IMG/VR virus record: IMGVR_UViG_3300048538_000024
Coordinates: 1-36,964 of that record
Reading direction: 5' to 3' (one strand)
Source: a virus
Length of the DNA: 36,964 bases
Shown: positions 8,990 through 16,782 of the stretch, piece by piece
Layout: every line of letters starts with the position of its first letter
How positions within the stretch are numbered: position 1 is the first letter of the stretch
Program-made: the position numbers and the translations under genes
The notes under the pieces: generated by a model
Database searches by the model: none
What the model saw: only the letters and a program-made list of their open reading frames with translations
What the model was told of the DNA's origin: nothing

Positions 8990-11092
8990 ATGCGTTTAGA
9001 ACCATTAGACGAAGTACAGATTGAAAGCATTGTTTCCAAAGCAATAGAGGATGCTCAAGATTTCATTGACAGCGAAGTAGCGCCCCAGAGGATTAAAGCC
9101 CAGCGTTACTTTGATGGGGAAGTTGACATTGGCTATGAAGAGGGCCGGTCACGGGTTGTAGCAACGAAGTGCCGTGAAGTTGTGCGTGGCATGAAACCTT
9201 CTATTCAGCGCATCTTTTTGTCTAATGAAAAGCCTGTTGAGTTTGTACCGCGTGGCCCAGAAGATGTTGCAATGGCAGAACAGGCTACCCAATTTGTTAG
9301 CTATAAGTTTCAGCAGCACAACGGATACCGTATTCTTAGCGATGTATTCCAAGATGCTATGGTTAAAAAGGCGGGTATTGCTTACGTTTACCATAAAGAA
9401 GACATGGAAACGGAGATCCACACTTTTACAAACCTAACGGAAGAAGCGTTTGCTTTGCTTGTAGAAGATGATGACGTTGAGGTTATTGAGCATGAAGCTC
9501 GCATGACGATCAGCATGGACGAAATGGGCATGGAAATAGAGATGCCAGAGCATGATGTTAAAATTGCCCGCTCTATTCCTCATGGCGATGTTTGCATAGA
9601 AAGCATTCCCCCAGAAGATTTCTTTGTAGATCGTAATGCGAGATCGTTAGACAGCTATTATATAGTCGGACACAGCACTGAAATGACTGTCGGTGAGTTG
9701 CTTTCTATGGGCTTTAGTCTTGATGATTTAGCCGGTTTGGATGGATCTGAATACAGCACAACGCAGGATGAGGCTGAGTTTGAGCGCAGAGGTTACACTA
9801 TAGATGAAGCAGATGATGAAAACATCTCTGGCGCTTCTAAGAAAATCACAGTGACCAGCGCTTATATGGAGCTTGATATTGAGGGAACGGGTCAGACTAA
9901 GCTCTATCAGTTTCTTTGCGCCGGTACATCTTACAAGCTACTGAACTTCTATGAGGCTGACTACGCTCCATATGCCATATTTGAGTGCGATCCAGAGCCA
10001 CACGCTTTCTTTGGCACATCACTTGTGGATTTGGTTATGGACGATCAGGACGCCGCTACAGCGATGCTCAGGGGGGTTTTGGACAACGTGGCGCTAACAA
10101 ACAACCCAGCGCTGCAAGTTGTAGAAGGACAGGCGGCGATTGACGATCTTTTGAATAATGAGATTGGCCGCATTGTTAGAGTGAAGTCGCCTTCAGCGGT
10201 TACTGAAATGACAGTTCCTTTTACGGCGGGTCAAACTTTACCGGCTATGCAGTATTTTGACCAATTGGTTGATAATAAAACCGGCGTAAGCAAAATGGCG
10301 CAAGGGCTTGACCCCGATGTCTTGAAATCAACAACTGCAACAGCAATTGCTGCATCTCAAGAAGGTCAAACAGGTCAGGCTGAAGTAATAGCTAGAAACT
10401 TTGCTGAAGGCGGTATGCGCCAGATGTTTAGGCTCATGCTTGATCTAATGGTCAAACACGCTGACGAAGAAGAAATGATGCGCCTCAACGGAAGCTTTGT
10501 GCCTGTCGATCCAAGATCGTGGGAAACGGAGATGGATCTTACCGTCAACGTAGGAATAGGCACAGGGCGCGAGAATGAGCGGGCAGCAGCGCTGCAACAG
10601 GCATTTGCTATACAGCAGCAAGTATATCAGACTTACGGGCCTCAGAACGGCATTGTGACGCTTACACAGCTACGCAACACAATGGCTGATATGCTGGCTC
10701 TGGGCGGCATTAGAAATGCTGACAGATACTTTATGCCAATGACGATGGAAATTGAGCAGCAAATGATGGCAATGGCTCAGCAGCAGCAAGCTATGATGGC
10801 GCAGCAGCAGCAAGATCCGAATGCTGCATTCTTGCAAACAGAGCAAATGAAAGCCCAGACAAGAGCGCAAGTTGACATGGCAAAAGCTCAAATGGATCAG
10901 CAATATAAAATGCACAAGCTTGGCATGGATGACGATCTTCAGCGTGATGAGATGGTGCAGGATCTTGCGATTAAGGTTGCTGAGATCCTTGGCAAGTATG
11001 GCGCAGCAGTTGACGTAGAGGGCGTGAAGCAAGAGCAAAACGCTATTCGTGAGCATAATGCGCAAATGATGGGAATGGCCGGTGGATATTGA
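8990..11092 (+). CDS. Portal protein (P22-like, head-to-tail connector)
   Basis: 700 residues, close to the roughly 725 of P22 gp1. Family features in order are: an N-terminal helix with FIDSEVAPQRIKAQRYFDGE; the clip/wing portion GRSRVVATKCREVVRGMKPSI and VEFVPRGPEDVAMAEQAT; the segment PPEDFFVDRNARSLD; the MLRGVLDNVALTNNPALQVV region; and the tunnel-loop vicinity KMAQGLDPDVLKSTTATAI. The last 130 residues are Gln/Met-rich coiled coil, consistent with a P22-type barrel. The dodecameric ring sits at the capsid vertex and binds terminase, scaffold and tail proteins. An AGGAAG precedes the ATG. Confidence 0.93.
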   Translation: MRLEPLDEVQIESIVSKAIEDAQDFIDSEVAPQRIKAQRYFDGEVDIGYEEGRSRVVATKCREVVRGMKPSIQRIFLSNEKPVEFVPRGPEDVAMAEQATQFVSYKFQQHNGYRILSDVFQDAMVKKAGIAYVYHKEDMETEIHTFTNLTEEAFALLVEDDDVEVIEHEARMTISMDEMGMEIEMPEHDVKIARSIPHGDVCIESIPPEDFFVDRNARSLDSYYIVGHSTEMTVGELLSMGFSLDDLAGLDGSEYSTTQDEAEFERRGYTIDEADDENISGASKKITVTSAYMELDIEGTGQTKLYQFLCAGTSYKLLNFYEADYAPYAIFECDPEPHAFFGTSLVDLVMDDQDAATAMLRGVLDNVALTNNPALQVVEGQAAIDDLLNNEIGRIVRVKSPSAVTEMTVPFTAGQTLPAMQYFDQLVDNKTGVSKMAQGLDPDVLKSTTATAIAASQEGQTGQAEVIARNFAEGGMRQMFRLMLDLMVKHADEEEMMRLNGSFVPVDPRSWETEMDLTVNVGIGTGRENERAAALQQAFAIQQQVYQTYGPQNGIVTLTQLRNTMADMLALGGIRNADRYFMPMTMEIEQQMMAMAQQQQAMMAQQQQDPNAAFLQTEQMKAQTRAQVDMAKAQMDQQYKMHKLGMDDDLQRDEMVQDLAIKVAEILGKYGAAVDVEGVKQEQNAIREHNAQMMGMAGGY

Positions 11093-11330
11093 AACAAGGG
11101 GCAAACGCTCACAATCTCTACTGCAAAATGATTGGTTTAGAGAAACCATAGAGGATTTGCGAGAACATCAAAAAAGTGTTTTCGCAAGTAGCGGGAAAGA
11201 TGACGTATCTGACCGCGAAGAGGCACACGCAATCCTGCGGGCCTTAAATGCAATTGAGCATATACTGCAAGCCGATGTGGATGCAGTTAAGCTCCTTCAA
11301 AAGAAGGGAAAGCACCGTGGAAACGACTAA
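11082..11330 (+). CDS. Small conserved protein between portal and scaffold
   Basis: 82 residues with a GTG start (11082-11084) inside the last codons of the portal gene and an end overlapping the scaffold start. It is mostly helical and charged, with QNDWFRETIEDLREHQ and DREEAHAILRALNAIEHILQADV. No domain is recognised. Overlap on both sides suggests translational coupling, so an assembly-related role is plausible but unproven. Confidence 0.65.
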   Translation: MDIETRGKRSQSLLQNDWFRETIEDLREHQKSVFASSGKDDVSDREEAHAILRALNAIEHILQADVDAVKLLQKKGKHRGND

Positions 11331-12297
11331 CCCCATCAACGGCAATGACATAGGGGCTGTTGCCGAAAGCTTGATTATGGAAGCCCCAAATCCGCAAGAA
11401 GCTATAGAAGATGCTGTAGAGGTAACTGATGACGGTCAGCCCGAAACGGTGGAAGCTGAAGCTGAAGTTGTGGATGACACTGAGATCAACGCCAGTGAAG
11501 AAAGCGTAGATGAGGAATACGAAGAGGCTGAAGAAAGCGCAGTTCAAGAGGAACCTGTTTATCGCGTCAGAGTAGATGGCGAAGAAAAAGAGGTAAACCT
11601 AGATGAACTCAAACGCGGGTACTCAGGGCAAAAGTATATCCAAAAGGGCATGGCTGAAGCTGCTGAAGCTAAAAAGCAAGTTGAGGAAGTAACTCAGAAA
11701 GTGACCCAAGAGCGTCAAATGCTTGCGCAGATGATGCAACAAATCCAGAATGGCGAAGTACCGCCTGTGCCACAATATCCATCAGAGGAACTACGAGCTA
11801 GTGACCCTCTAGGCTATTTGGAAGCAGAGGCAGAATATCGCCGTGCCGTTGATAAGCGTAATGATTTTGACCGTAAGGCTCAATATGTTGCGCAGCAGCA
11901 GCGTCAACAAGAGGAACAGCAGCACAATCAGTATCTTGAACAACAGGCTATGCGCCTTGCGGAATGGATGCCTGAGTTCTCTGATCCAGAAAAGCGCTCT
12001 GTGTTTATCAAAGATATGTCAGTCAAGGCAAAGAAGCACTACGATCTTTCTAACGAACAGATTTCTAGTGTGAAAACTGCTGAAGAAGTCATTATCTTAA
12101 ACGATGCGTTGAAATGGCGTGAGTTACAGCAAACCAAAGCCAATGCCACTAAAAAGGCAGAGGGTGCGCGTCCTGTGGTCAAGCCAGCAGCAAAACGTGC
12201 GGCTAGTGCTGGGAAAGCATCAAAAGCTAAACAAGCTCAAGCGCAAATGCAGAAAAGAGGCACGATAGATGATGTTGCCAATTTTCTTCTTTCTTAA
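11317..12297 (+). CDS. Capsid scaffolding protein
   Basis: 326 residues using GTG at 11317, which has AAGAAGGGA at the right distance. The longer ATG frame from 11248 would overlap the previous gene by 80 bases. Residues 1-85 are very acidic, followed by coiled coil (VEEVTQKVTQERQMLAQMMQQI, QQQRQQEEQQHNQYLEQQ). The last 40 residues are Lys/Ala-rich and basic (PAAKRAASAGKASKAKQAQ), ending in a short helix, DDVANFLLS. Acidic front, helical middle and basic C-terminus is the usual plan of a scaffolding protein that binds coat through its C-terminus. Its position between portal and coat agrees. Confidence 0.8.
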   Translation: METTNPINGNDIGAVAESLIMEAPNPQEAIEDAVEVTDDGQPETVEAEAEVVDDTEINASEESVDEEYEEAEESAVQEEPVYRVRVDGEEKEVNLDELKRGYSGQKYIQKGMAEAAEAKKQVEEVTQKVTQERQMLAQMMQQIQNGEVPPVPQYPSEELRASDPLGYLEAEAEYRRAVDKRNDFDRKAQYVAQQQRQQEEQQHNQYLEQQAMRLAEWMPEFSDPEKRSVFIKDMSVKAKKHYDLSNEQISSVKTAEEVIILNDALKWRELQQTKANATKKAEGARPVVKPAAKRAASAGKASKAKQAQAQMQKRGTIDDVANFLLS

Positions 12298-12322
12298 ACT
12301 TTTGCAATGAAAGGACACAGCA

Positions 12323-13315
12323 ATGGCTGTTACTGCAAACACCAACGAGACATATGATGTCACAACAATCCGTGAGGATTTAGCATCAGCAATGGCCTCG
12401 ATTAGCCCAACAGAAACTATTTTTATGTCTTCTATTGGAACTCGTAATGCTGAAAACACTTACTTCGAGTGGAGTGAAGTTGATTTGGCGGCTACTGGTG
12501 CAAACCGGCAAATTGAAGGCGACAGTGGGCTGTCTAACTCAGCGCCTACTAATGCTGTTCGCAAAGGCAATTATACTCAAATTTCTGCCAAGGTTAGTGA
12601 GGTATCCTCAACTAATAACGCGGTGAATGGTGTTGCCAATGCGCAGACTGTAGCGAAGCAAGTAGCTTACAAATTGTCTGAACTGAAACGTGATATGGAA
12701 GCAATGCTTCTGGACAATGTTGCGGCTTCTGCTGGGGCATCTGGAACGGCGCGTCAAACTGCTGGTCTTCCTGCATTCTTAACCACAAACACTTCTCGCG
12801 GATCTGGCGGTGCAAACCCAACCACTTCTGGAACTGGTGAAAGTGGTTCTCCGAATGCTGCGGCAACAGACGGTACGTTACGCCCATTAACGGAGACACT
12901 CCTCAAGAGTGTGATAGCTGACTGCTGGAACAGCGGTGCAGAGCCATCAATCGTATTGTGTGGATCTGCGCAAAAGCAGAAAATCTCAACCTTCTCAGGG
13001 AACTCAACACGTTTCAAAGAAGCAGAAGATAGCAAGCTTAACGCTGCGATTGACGTTTACCAGAGTGATTTTGGTGAGCTACAAATCGTGCCAGCCAGAC
13101 ATATGCGCGTTCGCACAGTGTCAAGCGTAGCCTATACACCAGATGTATTTGTTCTTGATCCAAACTATGCAGAGGTTGCTTATTTGCAAACGGCAAAGCA
13201 AGAAACCTTGGCGAAAACTGGTTTGGCAGAGCGCCGGTTGATTTCCTGCGAATATGGCTTACAAATTACTTCGCAAAAAGCACATGGTGTTATTGCTGAT
13301 GTAAACGCCAGCTAA
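12323..13315 (+). CDS. Major capsid protein, SU10/DUF5309 type
   Basis: 330 residues. The opening (TYDVTTIREDLASAMASISPTETIFMSSIG), the next block (NTYFEWSEVDLA, then NYTQISAKVSEVSSTNNAV) and the core (QVAYKLSELKRDMEAMLLDNV) match the SU10-like major capsid family with an HK97 fold. The C-terminal part includes PARHMRVRTVSSVAYTPDVFVLDPNYAEVAYL and LAERRLISCEYGLQI. Insertions around residues 150-185 (GSGGANPTTSGTGESGS) would form a surface loop. AAAGGA precedes the ATG, and a GC-rich hairpin follows the stop. Confidence 0.92.
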   Translation: MAVTANTNETYDVTTIREDLASAMASISPTETIFMSSIGTRNAENTYFEWSEVDLAATGANRQIEGDSGLSNSAPTNAVRKGNYTQISAKVSEVSSTNNAVNGVANAQTVAKQVAYKLSELKRDMEAMLLDNVAASAGASGTARQTAGLPAFLTTNTSRGSGGANPTTSGTGESGSPNAAATDGTLRPLTETLLKSVIADCWNSGAEPSIVLCGSAQKQKISTFSGNSTRFKEAEDSKLNAAIDVYQSDFGELQIVPARHMRVRTVSSVAYTPDVFVLDPNYAEVAYLQTAKQETLAKTGLAERRLISCEYGLQITSQKAHGVIADVNAS

Positions 13316-13326
13316 ATCTAAGTGTG

Positions 13327-13345
13327 GGGGGCTGTAATGGCCCCC
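13327..13345 (+). terminator. GC-rich hairpin after the capsid gene
   Basis: GGGGGCT, a GTAAT loop and GGCCCCC form a stem of five G-C pairs plus one C-G and a wobble pair. It lies 12 bases after the capsid stop. There is no T-run behind it, so it may stabilise the capsid mRNA 3' end or attenuate rather than stop transcription. Confidence 0.45.
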
Positions 13346-13380
13346 TGCATAAATAAAGAAAAAATCTAAGGCAAAAAAGA

Positions 13381-13665
13381 ATGCACAATAATATTCTGAA
13401 TACCAAAATTTCTGCTGAAGATGACAAGGTTATTATAAGCAGATCACAAGATGTAAGCGCAATTTTAGACTATAACAAAGAAAAGCAGATAGAAGGTTAC
13501 AACCGTAAATCTGACTTGCGTCACGTTACCTCAATTCCTTTTGTTGTTGTTGAAATATGGCTAAAAGAAAGTGGCTTAAAAATCGGCTCGCGTGAGTTTG
13601 CTGAATATGTTAAAAAGAAATTGCTTTCTGGAGATTATAGCAAGCTGATGATACATGGTTATTAG
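13381..13665 (+). CDS. Conserved phage protein, DVSAILDYNKE type
   Basis: 94 residues. The block SQDVSAILDYNKEKQ, then RKSDLRHVTSIPFVVVEIWLKE, and a C-terminal REFAEYVKKKLLSGDYSKL recur in phages close to capsid or neck genes. It is alpha-helical with no membrane segment. No biochemical role is known to me. It is the first gene after the capsid hairpin and has only a weak AAGGCAAAAAAGA ribosome site. Confidence 0.65.
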   Translation: MHNNILNTKISAEDDKVIISRSQDVSAILDYNKEKQIEGYNRKSDLRHVTSIPFVVVEIWLKESGLKIGSREFAEYVKKKLLSGDYSKLMIHGY

Positions 13666-13675
13666 GGCTAGAATA

Positions 13676-13888
13676 ATGAAGTTTATAGAAGATTATATGG
13701 GCTTTCTCATAGCTCTAGCCGGTGCTATAGCTGCGTCAGGTTGGTGGATCGTTAATAATCTTCTTACTAGTAAGTCTCAAATCAAGCTTCTTGAGCAAAA
13801 AACAGACATGATGCATGAACTGTTAAAAGAAATGCGTGACGATCAAAAAGAGATGCGGCGCGATATTCAGAATTTAGCTGTCAAGTAA
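13676..13888 (+). CDS. Small membrane protein with C-terminal coiled coil
   Basis: 70 residues from ATG 13676. An in-frame ATG at 13655 overlaps the previous gene and lacks a better ribosome site. One transmembrane segment lies at residues 8-27 (MGFLIALAGAIAASGWWIV). It is followed by a heptad-rich helix (IKLLEQKTDMMHELLKEMRDDQKEMRRDIQNLAVK). This layout is common among membrane-anchored phage proteins near lysis cassettes, such as pinholin- or spanin-like proteins, but I cannot assign one. Confidence 0.6.
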   Translation: MKFIEDYMGFLIALAGAIAASGWWIVNNLLTSKSQIKLLEQKTDMMHELLKEMRDDQKEMRRDIQNLAVK

Positions 13889-13901
13889 AATGTGATATAA
13901 T
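13873..13901 (+). promoter_or_regulatory. Extended -10 promoter, probably giving a leaderless transcript
   Basis: A perfect TATAAT at 13896-13901 is preceded by TGA, giving the extended TG-N-TATAAT element. The -35 match near 13874 (TTAGCT) is weak. Six bases separate the -10 from the ATG at 13908, so the expected transcription start is at or next to that ATG. It would drive the lysis cassette separately from the capsid operon. Confidence 0.55.
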
Positions 13902-13907
13902 TGGGCC

Positions 13908-14081
13908 ATGATTTGCGCCCTCACATCTATTGCCTTTGGAATGTTTCCGCACGGGATCATGTATAAGGCTTGCCGGTATCGCTGCCCGCGCCCGTCATTT
14001 TATTATCATTACCCAAAAATATACAGAATACATCCTGATGTTAAATGCTTGGGATATATCATTGTGGGGCGAGATGCATGA
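13908..14081 (+). CDS. Small cysteine-containing protein, 57 residues
   Basis: An ATG directly downstream of an extended -10 promoter opens a 57-codon frame ending in TGA at 14079-14081. That stop overlaps the next gene's ATG (ATGA at 14078), the coupling used throughout this genome, and this supports the frame. The protein is basic and aromatic, with four cysteines and the segment FYYHYPKIYRIHPDVKCLGY. There is no ribosome site, so translation would be leaderless. The family is not recognised. Confidence 0.5.
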   Translation: MICALTSIAFGMFPHGIMYKACRYRCPRPSFYYHYPKIYRIHPDVKCLGYIIVGRDA

Positions 14082-14521
14082 TTGATCCATTTACGGCTCT
14101 AGCTGCCGTGAAATCTGCGGTATCTGCGGGCAAGGAAATTGTGAACGTCACCAAACAAATTGGTGAGTTTTTTGATGGTGTGGATGATTTACGGGCAGCA
14201 CATGAGAAGAAGAAAAACAGCCTTTTCTCTGGATCGGATGAAAATGCTATGGAGACTTTTGTTAATCTGCAAAGGGCAAAGGACGCAGAAGAAGAATTGC
14301 GTCAGATCGTTATTGCCACCAGAGGCTTTTCCGCTTGGGGTGAATTGCAAGCCATAAGAGTGCAAGCAAGAAAAGATAGAAAGGCCAAGGCAGAAGCAGA
14401 AAGAAAGCGCAAATCTAAGATGGTCGAGAAGATAATAATTTATGGTGGCGCGGTAATTATTGTTACGATCATGCTTGGAATAACGGTTGTTATTATCTTA
14501 GCGAAGCAGGGTCGCATTTAA
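14078..14521 (+). CDS. Membrane-anchored coiled-coil protein near lysis genes
   Basis: 147 residues from ATG 14078, chosen because it overlaps the upstream stop and begins the family-like MIDPFTALAAVKSAVSAGKEI segment. An upstream in-frame ATG at 14045 is not needed. A helical region (TKQIGEFFDGVDDLRAAHEKK, KDAEEELRQIVIATRG) and a highly basic stretch (ARKDRKAKAEAERKRKSKM) precede a C-terminal transmembrane helix (IIIYGGAVIIVTIMLGITVV). This type occurs upstream of holin genes in several marine podoviruses. Function is unknown, and a spanin-like role is possible. Confidence 0.65.
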   Translation: MIDPFTALAAVKSAVSAGKEIVNVTKQIGEFFDGVDDLRAAHEKKKNSLFSGSDENAMETFVNLQRAKDAEEELRQIVIATRGFSAWGELQAIRVQARKDRKAKAEAERKRKSKMVEKIIIYGGAVIIVTIMLGITVVIILAKQGRI

Positions 14522-14775
14522 TGGCTGACGGTGTAAGCGGCGTAGGATCTGCGCCATTTAACGTAGGATCTGACATACACCAGCAAACGCAGACGCGTGA
14601 GCGCATAGAAACGCATCTGGTAGAGCAAAGGGTGGCAAAGGAGCATAGGGCTAACCACACGCACCTAGAGGCGCTCAGAGAACAAAAGTTGGACTTAGGC
14701 AAAGCTTATGATAGGTTTGGGGCCAAGACTACAGCGGATCGGCCTACGGGTACGAAAATCAACATAGAGGTCTAA
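14521..14775 (+). CDS. Small hydrophilic protein of the lysis region
   Basis: 84 residues starting in a TAATG overlap with the membrane protein upstream. It is charged and soluble. A Gly/Ser-rich N-terminus is followed by a helix (TRERIETHLVEQRVAKEHRANHTHLEALREQKLDL) and a basic tail (FGAKTTADRPTGTKINIEV). No known domain was recognised. It lies one base upstream of the next membrane protein. Confidence 0.6.
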   Translation: MADGVSGVGSAPFNVGSDIHQQTQTRERIETHLVEQRVAKEHRANHTHLEALREQKLDLGKAYDRFGAKTTADRPTGTKINIEV

Positions 14776-14776
14776 C

Positions 14777-14971
14777 ATGGAAAAGCTTTTAGAATATAAA
14801 ATCATGCCACGTTTGATGATGCTAGTAATGACTGTGATGTATATACGGGTCATAGAGTGGTTTATGTCTCTTCCGCAGGGTGAGGTCAGCACACAGGCTA
14901 CCGCGCTCACAGCAACCGTTACAGGAGCTATGACAGGTGCTTTTGCGGTATGGCTTGGATCTGAGAAATGA
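14777..14971 (+). CDS. Small two-TM membrane protein, holin-like
   Basis: 64 residues. Two hydrophobic segments (RLMMLVMTVMYIRVIEWFM and TALTATVTGAMTGAFAVWLG) are joined by a short polar turn. The N-terminus has charged residues (MEKLLEYKIMPR). Its last codons overlap the ATG of the 3TM holin (ATGA at 14968). It may be an auxiliary holin or antiholin. Related small membrane proteins are common beside endolysin genes in marine phages. Confidence 0.65.
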   Translation: MEKLLEYKIMPRLMMLVMTVMYIRVIEWFMSLPQGEVSTQATALTATVTGAMTGAFAVWLGSEK

Positions 14972-15363
14972 TTGATAAACTAATAGCACCCGTAACTGGT
15001 CTTTTAGACAAGTTCATTCCAGATGCCGACGAGAAAGCAAAACTCGCGCACGAGATTGCCACAATGTCGGATCGACACGCGCAAGAGTTGGCCCTTGCTC
15101 AAATATCGGTCAACCAAGCAGAGGCAGCAAGTGGAAGCACTTTTAAAGGTGGCTGGCGTCCTTTCATTGGTTGGGTCTGTGGGCTTGCTTTTGGTTGGCA
15201 TTTTATTGGTCAGCCTGTTGCCCTTTTTGTTGTAGCTATGACGGGCACAGAAATTCCACCATTGCCAGAGTTTGACATGGGAACATTGCTAACTGTTCTT
15301 GGCGGTATGCTAGGCATTGGTAGTCTTAGGACATATGAAAAGCAGAAAGGCTTAACCAAATGA
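14968..15363 (+). CDS. Holin of the 3TM gene-transfer-agent type
   Basis: 131 residues. An N-terminal amphipathic part (LLDKFIPDADEKAKLAHEI) is followed by GGWRPFIGWVCGLAFGWHFI, then a second and third hydrophobic segment (PVALFVVAMTG, LLTVLGGMLGIGSLRTYEK). The WRPF-GW block and length fit the GTA_holin_3TM family, first known from alphaproteobacterial gene-transfer agents. It would open the inner membrane for the amidase encoded in the next, ATGA-overlapping gene. Confidence 0.85.
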   Translation: MIDKLIAPVTGLLDKFIPDADEKAKLAHEIATMSDRHAQELALAQISVNQAEAASGSTFKGGWRPFIGWVCGLAFGWHFIGQPVALFVVAMTGTEIPPLPEFDMGTLLTVLGGMLGIGSLRTYEKQKGLTK

Positions 15364-15788
15364 GAAAGATAAACGAGATTATAATTCATTGCACGGCAAC
15401 AAATCCAAACTGGTATGCTGATCGATCTGTTGAAGATGTGGTGAAAGAAATCAGACGGTGGCACGTCGAAGAGCGTAACTGGTCTGATATTGGCTACCAT
15501 GCAATCATTCACCGTGACGGATCTGTGGGTTATGGTAGGCCCGTAGAGCGCTCTGGGGCGCACTGTAGGGGCCGAAACAAGTCATCCATAGGGGTAAGCC
15601 TAGTGGGTGGCCGTGGTGGCTGCGCTGATGATGCTTTTCTGGACAACTTTACACCAGAGCAGGAGACAGCTTTGCGTGAGTTAATTGTGGAATACAGCGC
15701 CAAGTTTTCTAGCATCAAGGAAATATCTGGACATAATTCATATGCAAGAAAAGCTTGCCCTTGCTTCGCTGTTAAGGATTGGTCATAA
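15360..15788 (+). CDS. Endolysin: T7-lysozyme-like N-acetylmuramoyl-L-alanine amidase
   Basis: 142 residues, against 151 for T7 lysozyme. It hydrolyses the amide bond between muramic acid and L-Ala. Zinc ligands and catalytic residues align with T7: His10 in IIIHCTAT, Tyr46 in WSDIGYH, His125 in SGHNSYARK, Lys131 and Cys133 in KACPCF. The spacing His-x5-Lys-x-Cys is the same as in T7. There is no signal peptide, so export depends on the holin encoded immediately upstream (ATGA overlap). There is no phage RNA polymerase here for it to inhibit. Confidence 0.92.
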   Translation: MRKINEIIIHCTATNPNWYADRSVEDVVKEIRRWHVEERNWSDIGYHAIIHRDGSVGYGRPVERSGAHCRGRNKSSIGVSLVGGRGGCADDAFLDNFTPEQETALRELIVEYSAKFSSIKEISGHNSYARKACPCFAVKDWS

Positions 15789-15857
15789 GCAAAAGTCGGG
15801 GCTGGCTCATAGGAAACTGTGACAGGGTTGTGATGAACTTGCTGGCCCCACGAAAAA

Positions 15858-15892
15858 CCCCGCCACTACACAAGGAGAAGATAGTGACGGGG
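15858..15892. terminator. Hairpin in the convergent junction, possible bidirectional terminator
   Basis: CCCCGCCACTA (15858-15868) and TAGTGACGGGG (15882-15892) pair over 11 positions with one mismatch around a 13-base loop. It lies between the end of the + late operon (15788) and the end of the - early operon (15913). A short A-run precedes the stem, giving T's for transcripts on the - strand. Nothing else coding was seen in 15789-15912. Confidence 0.5.
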
Positions 15893-15912
15893 GAGAAGGT
15901 TTGACCCTTCAT

Positions 15913-16221
15913 CTATGCAGCGTGGGAGGACGCAGCATTCTGAGCTAATCGCCGTTTTCGCCGGTACTGATTGACAATGTTACGGCTGCAATTCAATTCT
16001 GCCACAATTTCGTCTGTGGTCATACCTTTTTCTAAACGCTCATTGATCTTGGTCTTAAAACCATTTGGCCTTCCCAAGCGCCCGCCTTGCTTTTGTTTTT
16101 TCTCATATTCCTCAACCTTGCCCCAGCTTGGGTTGTTTCCCCAGCTTTCTTTGCTTCTAACGTAATTCATATCTGCTTTTGCCATCTCTATCATTCTGGC
16201 GGCTAACACGGTTTCATCCAT
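15913..16221 (-). CDS. Helix-turn-helix protein, probable DNA-binding regulator
   Basis: 102 residues. Residues about 52-92 contain FKTKINERLEKGMTTDEIVAELNCSRNIVNQYRRKRR, a good helix-turn-helix of the homeodomain-like or resolvase-tail type, with a basic recognition end. The N-terminus (AARMIEMAKADMNYVRSK) is helical. It is the last gene of the leftward early operon, before the convergent hairpin. Its start overlaps the previous gene by 8 bases. Target unknown. Confidence 0.6.
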   Translation of the reverse strand: MDETVLAARMIEMAKADMNYVRSKESWGNNPSWGKVEEYEKKQKQGGRLGRPNGFKTKINERLEKGMTTDEIVAELNCSRNIVNQYRRKRRLAQNAASSHAA

Positions 16222-16402
16222 GAATGTTTTTCCCTTCTTTTTGTAGTGATAAGATAAATGATTTTAATTCGGATCTGGCGCGTTCCAAGTCTTGTTTAAC
16301 GTTGGGGTGCGGATCTAGCCTAAAGCTTTCATCTTGCAAACGATCTACTTGCCCCCGCAGAAACCGCAAATGTGCGTGATCGGCTGATGTAAGGCTCTGC
16401 AT
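16214..16402 (-). CDS. Small helical protein, unknown
   Basis: 62 residues if started at ATG 16402, which has AAAGGGGG eight bases upstream. A longer in-frame ATG at 16477 has no comparable ribosome site and would overlap the upstream gene by about 150 bases. The protein is a helical, charged coiled coil (HLRFLRGQVDRLQDESFRL, VKQDLERARSELKSFILSLQ). It resembles no family I know. It overlaps its neighbours on both sides. Confidence 0.5.
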   Translation of the reverse strand: MQSLTSADHAHLRFLRGQVDRLQDESFRLDPHPNVKQDLERARSELKSFILSLQKEGKNIHG

Positions 16403-16589
16403 TAATGTAACCCCCTTTTTGGCTGCGTTTAAAATTGATCTGCCAATAGTGGCAAAATCTAACAAGGCTCTTAGCATCCCATTTCAGAATGCTTGCGGCC
16501 TCTGCATAAGTGTAATCATCAGCAAGTGATTTGACCAAAGCAATCTTTTCTTGCTGGTGACGGTTGCGGATTTCTGCCCAAGTTTCCAA
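16329..16589 (-). CDS. Small protein with probable helix-turn-helix
   Basis: 86 residues using TTG at 16589, which has AGGAG upstream and begins one base after the previous stop (TGAATTG). The in-frame ATG at 16658 would overlap that gene by 68 bases. The segment QEKIALVKSLADDYTYAEAASILKWDAKSLVRFCHYWQI reads as a helix-turn-helix. The C-terminal 35 residues are Ser/Arg-rich and overlap the next gene. It is probably an early transcription regulator. Confidence 0.5.
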   Translation of the reverse strand: METWAEIRNRHQQEKIALVKSLADDYTYAEAASILKWDAKSLVRFCHYWQINFKRSQKGGYINAEPYISRSRTFAVSAGASRSFAR

Positions 16590-16590
16590 T

Positions 16591-16782
16591 TCACTGCTCC
16601 TGTTCTGGCCGTGGCCGTGGTTTAATGTTTGGAATAGTGCGGCGGTAATCTGCTTCACCGCCCATTTCTACGCACTGAGGCAGAAAGATCCGCTCAAGAT
16701 CATAATACTCAGAAAACGCTTTGCATTCATCTGGCGATGAAAAGATGACAAACGCCATAAAAACTGGTTCAGCAATATTCAT
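16591..16782 (-). CDS. Small unknown protein of the early operon
   Basis: 63 residues from ATG 16782, which overlaps the stop of the 30-residue gene upstream (TGATG) and has GGGGTGG in front. A GTG at 16791 is also open. The pattern is FMAFVIFSSPDECKAFSEYYDLERIF, a ferredoxin-like strand-helix start, followed by a Pro/Arg-rich tail. No family is recognised. Confidence 0.5.
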   Translation of the reverse strand: MNIAEPVFMAFVIFSSPDECKAFSEYYDLERIFLPQCVEMGGEADYRRTIPNIKPRPRPEQEQ

